Source: Fragilaria crotonensis
Taxonomy: Eukaryota > Bacillariophyta > Fragilariophyceae > Fragilariales > Fragilariaceae
Direction of reading: 5' to 3'
Assembly (NCBI GenBank): GCA_022925895.1
Contig: JAKSYS010000616.1
Span: forward strand, 1-37,509
Length of the DNA stretch: 37,509 nucleotides
Position numbers and translations under genes: made by a program. The notes under the pieces are model-generated. The model saw nothing but the letters and a program-made list of their open reading frames with translations. It made no database searches and was not told the DNA's origin. This document shows positions 19,388 through 29,108 of the stretch, piece after piece (positions within the stretch are counted from its first letter, which is position 1; every line of letters begins with the position of its first letter).

Positions 19388-21553
19388 ATGAGAAACGGTG
19401 GTGAAATGGATCCATCGATCCTGTCGCGGGTATCTTCCTTTCTTGGGCAGAATCAAACAACGGCAGCTACTGCCGGATTTCTCTGTTCCAGTCCTTCGCA
19501 GACACACACCGAACTGACGACTGATGCGGCTGGCCGGTTTAATGTTTTTATTTTCACAAAAGATCGACCATGGCAATTGCAACAGTTGCTTCTGTCTATG
19601 AAACTAGATAAGATTGGAGATTCTAAGGTGTATATCATTGCAAATGTTCGACCGGATTTCGAGGACGGTTATCGACAAGTGCAGCATGAATTCACCGACC
19701 AGATCGATTTTCTGGTGGAGAGCACAGATCGAACATTCCGTATGCATTTAGTGACGGTCATTCACGCCCACGTCGGAGAAACGCATCTGCGCTGGATGTT
19801 TCTAACGGATGATTGCATACTTCTGGAGCCCTTAAACGATGTCCTCGAGAAATCAGGATCATCAGACATCTTCTTGACCCGACTTCATCCTGGAATAACA
19901 TGGTGCCAAACACGAAACCTCCCATCACCAGCGCCGAAGAAGCATCTGCGGTATCAAACGGCCTGTTTCACGTATCCTCTGTCGTGTGGAAGGGTGGACT
20001 GGGCATATCCGTGGGATTTAAGTGGTGGGATCTATTCAAATGAGCTGGTACAAAATGTCTTGCAGCAGTGCGACGAGGAAGAAACATCGCATCCAAACAA
20101 GCTGGAGCTTGCAGGCTACGCCATCCTTCGAAAAATGCCATCGCCCATAATTTCTGTCCCGCAGTCACCAACACTTTTGATTCTGACCGTAAATAGAGTG
20201 CAAGACATTTGCTCCGCACCTGTCGAGAATGCAAAGGATCCGATAGAGATGCTCACGTTCTTGAAGGAAGGAAAGAGACTCGATTTCAACGCTTATCGGA
20301 CAAGTCACTTTAATTCTTCACACATTGGTGTTTTATGCTTTGCGAAAGCGGAACCGCTTCGAACGTTTGATCTCTCTGTGCTGATGCCAGTGCGCACAGG
20401 CCCTCCAAATGTCGCCAAGCTTGCCGCGAGATCGATCATCATGCAGTGCAAGGACCAGTCTGCGATCCACACCATGCAAGTGATTGTCGTGGATGATCGA
20501 TGCACAGATGGAAGTATTGATGCCATCGTGGCCGCAGCCAAAGACGCGGCCAGAGAGCTCCAAAAGGATATTGCGGTCGAGGACCACCGCTTCAACCATG
20601 CAATCGACGGAGCGAACTCGGAGATCAAACTTGAGATTTATGCTTCCGAAAAGCCAGGTGTAGCGGCTGCGCTGAATCTAGGACTCCATTATGCTCGCTC
20701 CGAATTTGTGGCGAGGATGGATGCCGATGACGTGTGCGCTGAAAAGCGATTCGTGTTGCAGCTCGAATATTTGCGATGCAATTCGTCGCTTGCAGTTGTC
20801 GGCACGTACTCTGCAGCATTCTCGGCATCAGTTGGTGGCGAAACGTTGGCTGGAAACGAATGTCGAATAAAGAAGCTACCTTTCTCCCGCGAGAATGATG
20901 CTACTTGGAGAACTCGGACGTCCTTTCCACCCACGGATCCAGGATTTGTTCCATGGGCCATGTTGTTTTCTTGTTGCCTCTCGCATCCGTCAGTCATGTT
21001 CCGCAAAGCAGTAATCATGGATGCTGGCGGGTATCGCGAAAATCTACGATATGCTGAGGACTATGATATGTGGTTGCGACTGACACAATCTGATCCTCGG
21101 TCAGTTGTGTCAATTCCTTATCTCGGATTGTGGCATCGGAAACATCACGGGATATCCGAAAAGACAGCGCTGCAAAAGAAAGAAGCGGATTGCCTTGCTC
21201 TGCAAAAAATCAACGAATACGTGGAAACCGATGGCACACCCGCAGATGTGTTTTTGAGACGACCTGAGTTGGCAGAAATGCCGTCGGGGTTGGATCACGC
21301 GGCACACCTTTTGCTGAGACTCGCCTCGGAGTTTCGGAAGAAGCTCCAACACACTATTACAGGGCGCGAGATGGAGCTGATTGAGTTTGATTGCAAGGAA
21401 CGCCTGGCAGAAATCGCTGCCTTATCTTTAACCAAGTTTGGTGATCCGGAATCTCAAGCGTGGAGACTCTGGTGCGACTTGTGTCCAGAGAGGGCATTGG
21501 AACAGGTTGCACTCCTGTGCCACGTTCAAAGCTGTCGCGATAGCATCACATGA
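19388..21553 (+). CDS. two-domain glycosyltransferase (tandem GT-A fusion)
   Basis: Intact 721-residue ORF. Residues about 50-300 form a first nucleotide-sugar transferase-like domain: FNVFIFTKDRPWQ strand and loop, then RWMFLTDDCILLEPL with an acidic DD motif near residue 141, and WAYPWDLSGGIYS. Residues about 325-620 are a typical family 2 glycosyltransferase: LSVLMPVRTG, QVIVVDDRCTDGS, GVAAALNLGLHYARS, the metal-binding RMDADDV near 444, HPSVMFRKAVIMDAGGY and the acceptor-side AEDYDMWLRL near 556. No signal peptide or membrane span is evident. The two domains probably act in sequence on one glycan or add two sugars; donor and acceptor are unknown. The start at 19388 follows an out-of-frame ATG at 19380 that stops at once. 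The last 8 bases overlap the stop of the convergent gene. Confidence 0.85.
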   Translation: MRNGGEMDPSILSRVSSFLGQNQTTAATAGFLCSSPSQTHTELTTDAAGRFNVFIFTKDRPWQLQQLLLSMKLDKIGDSKVYIIANVRPDFEDGYRQVQHEFTDQIDFLVESTDRTFRMHLVTVIHAHVGETHLRWMFLTDDCILLEPLNDVLEKSGSSDIFLTRLHPGITWCQTRNLPSPAPKKHLRYQTACFTYPLSCGRVDWAYPWDLSGGIYSNELVQNVLQQCDEEETSHPNKLELAGYAILRKMPSPIISVPQSPTLLILTVNRVQDICSAPVENAKDPIEMLTFLKEGKRLDFNAYRTSHFNSSHIGVLCFAKAEPLRTFDLSVLMPVRTGPPNVAKLAARSIIMQCKDQSAIHTMQVIVVDDRCTDGSIDAIVAAAKDAARELQKDIAVEDHRFNHAIDGANSEIKLEIYASEKPGVAAALNLGLHYARSEFVARMDADDVCAEKRFVLQLEYLRCNSSLAVVGTYSAAFSASVGGETLAGNECRIKKLPFSRENDATWRTRTSFPPTDPGFVPWAMLFSCCLSHPSVMFRKAVIMDAGGYRENLRYAEDYDMWLRLTQSDPRSVVSIPYLGLWHRKHHGISEKTALQKKEADCLALQKINEYVETDGTPADVFLRRPELAEMPSGLDHAAHLLLRLASEFRKKLQHTITGREMELIEFDCKERLAEIAALSLTKFGDPESQAWRLWCDLCPERALEQVALLCHVQSCRDSIT

Positions 21554-22133
21554 GAACAGCGAAGGGGTTGGATCTATTTGGAATGACTTCTTGGTCACTC
21601 TCGTCGTCGCTCTCGTCAGCGTCGACGTCCACGGCTTTCTTATCGAGAACGATAGCTTCGCTGTTTTCGACCCCTTCCCCTTTATCTGCGCCCTTCTGTT
21701 TCAACTTGAATTCTGGGTCGCGAATGAATTTAGCTTCAAGAGCACAATTTTGTAATGAATATCGCTCCATTTCAGAACTGCTTTTTGCTTCTCGAACCCT
21801 TACTCGGATCTGATTGTTCTCCAAAAGTCCTTCTTCTCGGCATCGTTTGAGTACCCAGAGTCTCCTGTTGTTGAGGGAGAAGTACCATCGTTCCCCGTCA
21901 TCTGCCATCGGTCCCACTATAACTTGAATGAGAGGTAGCTCTGCGGGTTTGAGCCTTCCTTCCCGAATATCATTGAGAGTTTGAAGCACTGACCTGCCGC
22001 ATCCAGAAAAATGCGGACGAATTCGGGCATGCTGAAATCGGACTCTCGCTGGATCCACTGAAATCCAATCATCACCATCACCTGCGGCAGCAGAGTTATT
22101 CTTACTGCTCTTTCCCTTTTTATTCTTGCCCAT
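21546..22133 (-). CDS. ParB/sulfiredoxin-fold-like conserved protein
   Basis: About 195 residues from ATG 22133; upstream in-frame codons exist but the Lys-rich MGKNKKGKSSKN start looks natural. A basic N-terminus is followed by RVRFQHARIRPHFSGCGRSV, then LNDIREGRLKPAELPLIQV, and RWYFSLNNRRLWVLKR near residues 80-95. The combination of an LP.I.V strand and an NRRLW segment resembles the ParB/sulfiredoxin nuclease-like fold found in small eukaryotic proteins of unknown role. The C-terminus is acidic (VDADESDDESDQE). I know of no assigned function; the fold assignment is inference from motif shape. It is convergent with the glycosyltransferase and its promoter side is where Copia-2 inserted. 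Confidence 0.65.
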   Translation of the reverse strand: MGKNKKGKSSKNNSAAAGDGDDWISVDPARVRFQHARIRPHFSGCGRSVLQTLNDIREGRLKPAELPLIQVIVGPMADDGERWYFSLNNRRLWVLKRCREEGLLENNQIRVRVREAKSSSEMERYSLQNCALEAKFIRDPEFKLKQKGADKGEGVENSEAIVLDKKAVDVDADESDDESDQEVIPNRSNPFAVLM

Positions 22134-22490
22134 TCTCCCACAACTGATGGTACCTGCAGTCTGATGCAGTGATGACGATCGTTTGGTACCTGGCACCTGT
22201 AGAAGCAATTTCAGTTCATCGACGCATGTGTTGTGTCATGACGCTCAACATGTTATGCTCTCGGGTCTACATTCTACATTTGCGGCACACAGCATAAGAA
22301 AACAGTCTACTGGAGTTCTCTACCGGTATCTACAGTACCGGTATGAGTTATTCATACAAGGTCGAGAAGCAGCGTTACTTCCGGTACTTGGTAGTATGCA
22401 TACGCCTGTATCCTTGAAGGCTTCCAGGATACAGTATACAGTATACAGTACGAGTTCCATGTACTAAGTACCTGTGCTTGTATCTATTAT
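22134..22490. promoter_or_regulatory. promoter side of the ParB-like gene, GTAC-rich
   Basis: 357 bases between the ParB-like start and Copia-2. It contains a GTAC/ACCGGTA cluster (about 22320-22470), including repeated GTATACAGTA near 22434-22450. No ORF is supported. Without the element it would join 29018-29108 to form a divergent promoter of about 450 bp. Confidence 0.4.
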
Positions 22491-22729
22491 CGAGTAAAGT
22501 TCATGGGACAAACTATCCCATGGACAATAACTTACAAATCGATTGATGCTTGCAACTGATTCTCAAATAAAGAGTGAGATGATCGCCGTAGCGTTCATCC
22601 ACTTACTCGCTAATATTTAGATACACATACACAATTCATATAACGAATAGTACCGGATACTTTCCATACGACGTTGCCATGGCACTGTGCAGTACTTGTA
22701 TCCTCACTGTTCACGTCCGTATTCGTTCG
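22491..22729 (-). repeat. Copia-2 3' LTR (left copy)
   Basis: 239 bp. Contains a 7-bp stem CATGGGA / TCCCATG (22502-22508 and 22516-22522). Its inner edge has a short G-rich stretch on the minus strand (GAGGGGAC) that may be the polypurine tract. Confidence 0.93.
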
Positions 22730-22786
22730 GTCCCCTCGAAGTAGCCATGACGTTGTAACACATTGTCATGTTACTTCGATTCTCAC

Positions 22787-25700
22787 TTAGTACGTGAATT
22801 TGTCCAATAACTCTTCTCTCCTGGCTTGCGGTAAGACCTTCGTGAACAAGTCGCTAAGATTGGTCTTCGTACCCTCCTTGGCCACCCTTACGGTTTGCGC
22901 TGCGACGGCCTCACGGCAACGATGGTAGGCGATGGAATGGTGCTTTTTCTTCAACGTTGATTCAGGAAGAGATGTATTTTTATAGACAGCTTCGTTGTCA
23001 CAAAAAACATTCGTTGGTCCCTCCACGGGAACTCCAAACATTCGGAGTTTGTACCTGAGAGATTCGACTAGCTCCACGGCATTTTTCATCGCTTGAAACT
23101 CACTACCGAACGTGCTGGCCTCCACTGTGTTTTGTCGCTTGCTATGCCACATGATCGGAGCGCGGTTGCAAAAGATCAATATACCTGTCTGTGACCTGCG
23201 CGTAGCACGGTCACTACCATGACTGGCGTCAACGAAGCAGTGAGTTGACATACTGTTCCACGTGGTTTTGCATGTCAATCGGAATTGCTTCCTTGGCGTC
23301 ACGATAAAAGTCATACCAATCATGACGTTTAAACATCTTTTCGCTGATCCGAGGATGCTGCGCATCAAACGCTAGTTTCCGCTTTGGGTGCAATTTCAAG
23401 TACCCGAATACTCGATACACTTGATTCAAGTGGCCGATCCTTGGAAGTGCCAAGTGCGATGACAGCAGTGACGTTTCTAAGAGAATATCAACACGTCCGA
23501 GTTCCACAGCCCATCGTAGTATCCCGATCAATTCTTGGAAGTACTGAACCCCGTCACTCTTCAACTCGTTCGACGTGTCAAGCTCGGGACGATAATCTGG
23601 TGGTAAAGGAGTATAACACTTTGTCGGAAGCCGAAGTCCCTTCTTTGCCAGAGACTCCTCCACGTTGCGCACAGATGCCTGCACATACTTTTCGGCCGAC
23701 ATTGTCCAACATTCGTGACCATCGACTTCCATCTTACCCAGTTGTGCACCAAGATAAATGTCTGGCTCTGCGATCTTATCGTCCTTTAGCTTGAAGACCG
23801 ACTGCAGTCCCCTCAAAGTTGCAGCCGGATCCGCTGCAATCGAAAGCACGTCATCGACGTAACACAGAACGAGTTCATAATACTCGAAACCGTCAGGCTT
23901 CACCGCCGGGCGCAGCCACACATCAGGGTCAGCCCTCGTGGGGCTGTACCCCAAGTCATGTAGCGTTTCTGCTAGTAAGGCCCTGAAGGCCGCACCAGCG
24001 GACTTTAAACCATATAGGGCCTTCCGAACAATGAAGATCGTTCCGGCTTCTGATCCGAACTCGGGCCCTGCCCGAGTCCAAATCTTCTCTCGGCAATCTG
24101 CCGTCAGGTAGGCGTTTTGGATGTCACACGCCATAACCTGAAGCCCGTTAAGGGCAGCAATTGTCAGCGCGATTCGAACGGAGTCTCGCGAGACGACCGA
24201 CGCGTACGTCAATGTGCTAGGCACTTCAGTCGTGTGCCCGCCTGCCACGAACCTGGCCTTCCGGCGGAAGTTCTCGCCCATTTTCACATCAAAAATTAAG
24301 TGACACTTAACCTGCTGATAGCCGATTGGTATATCGCTCTCGGATTTCTCCCACGCCTCAAAGGCAGGACGTACGTTCCGCATTTCTTTACAAATAGCTT
24401 CCCACCACAAATTGTTACCGTTTTCCAGATCAAACGCTTTTGCTTCTGCCACTGTTTTAGGAATCTTGATCCCAAACTTGTGAGTCCTCACCCAATATTT
24501 GGACTTGAGCTTCGCGATGATTCGATTACGTTTTCTCAATGTGTACGGAACCCACCAGGCAAAGGCGGGTTCTTCCGCTATCCTTGTGGCGACCGCATAT
24601 TCTGCGAGCTGAACCGGGTATGATTCTTTCATGTCTTTCATTGCGATCCACGTCGAACTGTTATCTTTCCATTGCGCAAGAACCTCCCAACCGATCGTCG
24701 TTTCGCGACGCCTTCGGGTACCGGAGGAGGTCATGATGAATGCATCTTGTTGCTTCAACTCCTGGCCATTTGTCCGATGGCCGATGATTTCGTCGAGCAT
24801 AACGTGCCGATTACCCTCCTCGTCAACTTGCGAGAACAAATTTTCGGCAATTGCATTTGCAGCAAGAGACGTCTTGTGACCGTCAGGAAACTCGACCTCG
24901 TAAACTCTTGTGTCAAGGATTGGGTTATCATTGGCTGTCCCTATCGGGAGGCCGTCTTTGTCCCTCAGGCGTTTCGTTACTCGGCCGAGCTCAACTTCAC
25001 CACCACCTCGCGGTAAAGCGAGCTCCATATTAAGATACGTATCGTCAAAGACGTCAGGGGTGAAGGTTCGGTCGGCTTCAGGCAGTCCCTGATCGGAAAC
25101 CACCTTTCCAAATTCTTCATAGAACTCATCGTCGAATCCAGTGTTGTTGTCCCAATCAGTCGGACGAACCTTTCCGTCACCGTCGTGCGGGTAGAAATCA
25201 GGGTCGCCCAATCTCGGTATGACAGCCGAGTCAAAGGCCTTTCCGAGATCTATGACGTCTTGCGTTTGTTGCTCCAAGTTTGTGACTCTCTGGACCGTGG
25301 TCCTTGATAGTACCTGACATTCTTTGGTCAGTACCCAAACGACATCAGCGTCCCCACTTTATGCGACACGCCGAGCCACCGTCCGAGCTTGGTTTCACCA
25401 AGGCCAGCATTGTCTTTGTACCAGACTCGGTCATAGAAACCAAAGTCAAGGTACTCAGAGATGTCAACAGATTCCCCAGTTACTTTCTCCAACGGGCATC
25501 GCCCGCCGAGTTCCCTCGATGAGTTCGAGGTACGATTCTGTATCTCACATACCCAACGTAAACCATAGTCCCATAGTCGACGTGGCACATTCTTTTTCGT
25601 CATCACACGATACCACTTCTTTCGAATCTCGCGTATAACACCTTCCGCGAAGTTATGGTTCGGTCGATCCGGTTCAGTGACCCTGTGGTCGATCGAGTAC

Positions 25701-26971
25701 TTGCGGACGTTCCGAACGAATTCGGTTTTCTTGCCGCTCTGTTCACGAGATCCATCGGAGGTCAGACGTTCTGGCCGTCCGAAGTCATGCACGAATTGTC
25801 TGAGCGCTTCTCCAGCACCGGATTTGGACTCCATTGGGTATGCGACTGCAAAGAAATCTTTGCTCGCAAATATCTGAGCATACTTATTACCATCAAGGGA
25901 TTTATGACGGCCATCCATAGTGTCGCAGTAATAGTGTCCCCTCAACAGCGGCCGCTCAAACACCCTGTCGGCTCGATACCTGCGACTCAATGGTAGGATC
26001 GCTGAGCGGACTGCATTCTGTGTCGTCACTTGGACTGTATTCCTGGCCTGAGTGAGCCCGATGCACCATCTCTCGCTAAGTTCCTCTGGTGTCACACTAC
26101 TGTGTCGCTCCTGCGATACAAAAGTTCGTCGACCAGGTACATCAGTGAGCACCTCGGGTACTCTTACCTCGGCGATCAGTCGTTCCGTGATGCTACGAAG
26201 GCATAAACATGGAGTGTCACACCACGGATCGTTGCAACAGCGTGAGTTAACGTCACCGTTAACGTCACCACGTTGAATGGCGCTAACCCGGTTCGCCAAC
26301 CTTCCCTCCTCCACGATGCGCAGGTTCCGGAATTGCACGGCGTGGGGATCCCATGGGGACCGCGAGGTCAGGACAATATGAGGACATTCGTGAAGTTCGA
26401 TAGCAGTGGGGGTCCTAGTGGAGAGAAAGATAGTCGTGCCATCCGAGTCCAAAGGAAAAATCATGTCGCCATCTTCGGTTGCGAGGTGCATCTGTACACC
26501 CTCGTAAGGGTTGTCCTGCACCTGGACGCCAAAGTGACGAAGCTGATTGGGGTTGATCAACGTGTGATCCATCTGCTCCCCCATCCATAGTGATTCATGG
26601 AAGACAAGGATGTAGGTGTCACCGGTGTGTTGACACATCCATGCGGTAGCGCCGGTGACAATAGGCACATCTTTGATGGCTGTATACGTCTCGGTATAAG
26701 GCGAGACGTCACATTCGCGGCCGGTGTGTGACAAAATCACACAGTTACGACCGAGCACGATGGTGTCAGCGTGAGTGTCAAGCTCGAGTCTGCTGTAAAC
26801 AATCGAGCTGTCATTACACACGCGTGACACAGTTCGCGTTCTTGCTCGCCTCGTGGACGAGATGTGAGCTGCAATGTGTCGTTGCTTTGCAAGAGTGCAG
26901 AACATCTTCAACCATCTAAGCCCAGCCTGCATGCAACCGATTATTAGTTGCACGATGACAACGAGGAACAT
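22787..26971 (-). CDS. pol: Copia-2 Pol polyprotein
   Basis: Order on the minus strand: protease-like motif LELDTHADTIVLG near 26790, an integrase with D,D,E candidates (HYYCDTMDG, LTSDGSREQ, FAEGVIRE) at about 25600-25960, reverse transcriptase (FDVKMGENFRRKARFV, MACDIQNAYLTA and the catalytic LCYVDDVL near 23860) and RNase H (THCFVDASHGSDRATRRS, VEASTFGSEFQAM, NLSDLFTKV). The stop is at 22787-22789. Two junctions are frame-shifted: near 25340 (lost T in a T run) and near 23255-23275 (two lost bases). A 12-bp unit GTTAACGTCACC is repeated in tandem near 26245-26270 and encodes a repeated Gly-Asp-Val-Asn. Gag lies in the same frame directly upstream, separated by one TGA. Confidence 0.88.
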
Positions 26972-26977
26972 CCAGAG

Positions 26978-28528
26978 TCATTCTTTCTTCTGTTTCTTTT
27001 GCTGACGCCCTCCAAAGGAGTCGCCGGCGTTGTCGGGTGTATCAGATTCGTTCCCGTCGGCGTCCTGAGGTTTGGATTTACTGAGCGATGCGATAGTACG
27101 TTTCAGCTCCGCCATCTGAGATTTGATATCTTGCAGTTTTGTTCCTACCTCGGACGCCTGTCGCCCTTTCTTGGGGGGATTTGCCTTTATTTTTCTTTCT
27201 AGTGTCGAGGACAATTTGTTTGTCGTCACTGGACATTTGTGCCCAGTCCGAATAATATCCGGTCCAGACACTCCCATCAGGCATATAAATGCCCTTGCGC
27301 TTCGATGCACTGTCTTGTTTACTGGCACCACCGCCTCGAATGCGCTTCGGTTCCTTAGTTCTGTCGGACACCGCACCAGAAATCTTACGCGTTGATTGAT
27401 GATCCGACAGTTCAGACACTTGCGCCGATAGGTGATTCGCACACTCCGTAAATGTCAAGCCGTCCATTGATGCACGCACCCGAAGCGCACCAACAGCATC
27501 CTGCAGTTGCGGGTGCTCAACCTTCTTCAGGAGCATTCGCACCTTGGCTTGTTCAGAGATAACCTCCTTCTCTTCTTCGAAGATGTTAAACATCTTCTGC
27601 ATTTTGTCGAGAAAGGACGAAAATGACATAGCACGCTCGTTCTTGTAGTGAAGCGTGTCCCGAATACGCTCCGCCGCCGCGATTCGACGGCTCGTGTTGC
27701 CTTCTCCGCTGTAATGCTTGCGGAGAGCAATCATGTCGTCTCTACCACTTTGTCGGCGAGCCAATGGTTTGATCCATTGTTCAGCCGACTCAGTTTGGAG
27801 AAAGCTCTTAATGAGTTGGTGCACTTTCCGTGCGTCAGCTTGAAAGACGTCACCGGAAAGTGGTGCACATGCGATAGCGCGTTCATTGAAACTCCCGTAC
27901 TCACTCCCGGCAGGTGGTGTCTCATCTTCCCGAACCACATAGGACAATGGAATACCATTGACACCTGGAATAGTGGACAGGTAGTTCACAAACGCCGGTT
28001 CCCATTCCGGCCATTTCTTCTCATCTTTAAACTTGCCGGGATCTGCGGCCTTACTGACAGTATCCGATTGATCCTTCTCGATCATTCGAACTTCCGCACG
28101 GTTGACAGCAATCTCAATGCCGCACAGAAGGCTGCTCCGTCTTCACCAAACTCATCCAGGCTAGGACTTTCGCCAACCCTAGTGAAGTCTTGGACCCAGT
28201 GAACCATACCGATGAGGTATCGAATACGACGAATACCGAAGATAAAACGACCGTCTGCAGCAGTGCGGCGTCCATAAGACTCGGCCAGGTCCCTGATATC
28301 TTTTTCTTTCATGGATTTCAAGTCGTCGAACGACCCAAAACCTTCTACCTGAATACGATTTCTCGTCGCTTCGTTATCAAATCCAATCCATGTGAGTGCC
28401 AAGTTCATGGTGTCCCCATTAGGTGGTGGCACCTCAATGACTTCCTCAATACGTGGTGCAACAACTTCGTCCATTTCTGTTTTACTGGTGTCTGAAATAT
28501 GTGTACGACAACAATTGTTAGTACCCAT
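26978..28528 (-). CDS. gag: Copia-2 Gag
   Basis: Begins at ATG 28528. An N-terminal part (to 28082, with LALTWIGFDNEATRN and HWVQDFTRV) overlaps by ATGA with a second frame (28085 to about 27200: KFKDEKKWPEWEPAFVNYL, GIPLSYVVRED, MFNIFEEEKEVISEQAKV), and that in turn shifts at an A run near 27196-27200 into a third (GRQASEVGTKLQDIKSQMAEL ending QQKKQKKE, stop 26978-26980). I read it as one Gag of about 515 residues with two lost bases. No zinc knuckle is evident. The KMFNIFEEE and coiled-coil-like end are typical of diatom copia Gags. Confidence 0.8.
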
Positions 28529-28778
28529 TCATGATATTAAGTTGCCGACTCGGCCGTCGACACAGTCGACTCATAGGTGGCGTAACGACAACACCATTCT
28601 TGAGGTAGATTGATCAGATCTTCCATTCTTTCATACACTGGTCACCACCGACAACCGTCGGATGATGCCATGTCGTACGCGTCAGCGATCGGTCGTTAAC
28701 CACGCCATCAGACAGCATACGACTGCAGGCTCATCAATCGCATTGCCCATAGCTCTTACGCCACTGGGTCTGATAAAC
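28529..28778 (-). other. Copia-2 leader with possible primer-binding site
   Basis: 250 bases between the 5' LTR and the gag ATG. On the minus strand it begins GTTTATCAGACCC; TATCAGA also occurs in the common initiator-Met primer-binding site TGGTATCAGAGC, so a tRNA-Met primer is possible but the match is weak. Confidence 0.35.
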
Positions 28779-29017
28779 CGAGTAAAGTTCATGGGACAAA
28801 CTATCCCATGGACAATAACTTACAAATCGATTGATGCTTGCAACTGATTCTCAAATAAAGAGTGAGATGATCGCCGTAGCGTTCATCCACTTACTCGCTA
28901 ATATTTAGATACACATACACAATTCATATAACGAATAGTACCGGATACTTTCCATACGACGTTGCCATGGCACTGTGCAGTACTTGTATCCTCACTGTTC
29001 ACGTCCGTATTCGTTCG
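28779..29017 (-). repeat. Copia-2 5' LTR (right copy)
   Basis: 239 bp, identical to the left copy. Because the element is on the minus strand this LTR holds its promoter, which transcribes away from the metallopeptidase gene that starts 91 bases to the right. Confidence 0.93.
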
Positions 29018-29040
29018 TTATCTATTATCTATTATCTATT
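29018..29040 (+). repeat. TTATCTA microsatellite, target of Copia-2
   Basis: Three perfect TTATCTA units plus two bases. The other side of the element ends in TATCTATTAT, so the array had about four units before insertion and was split by it. Confidence 0.85.
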
Positions 29041-29108
29041 GTGCGAGAGGGAAAACTTGATGACCAGCAAACAACGTGCTTTGCATTTTGCATTCGAAGT
29101 CTGCTGTC

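Larger units (their letters stand above)
22491..29017 (-). mobile_element. Copia-2: complete Ty1/copia LTR retrotransposon
   Basis: 6527-bp element, minus strand, with two 239-bp LTRs (22491-22729 and 28779-29017) that are identical as far as I can compare. Target duplication TTAT (22487-22490, 29018-29021) lies in a heptanucleotide repeat. Gag, protease, integrase, reverse transcriptase and RNase H are all recognisable in copia order. LTR ends read CGA...TCG rather than TG...CA. Identical LTRs mean a recent, perhaps active, insertion. Confidence 0.95.

Noticed and set aside
28082-28085. Two separate ORFs with ATGA overlap at the start of Copia-2 Gag
   Set aside because: Related diatom copia Gags run through this point as one protein, and a single lost base explains the overlap.
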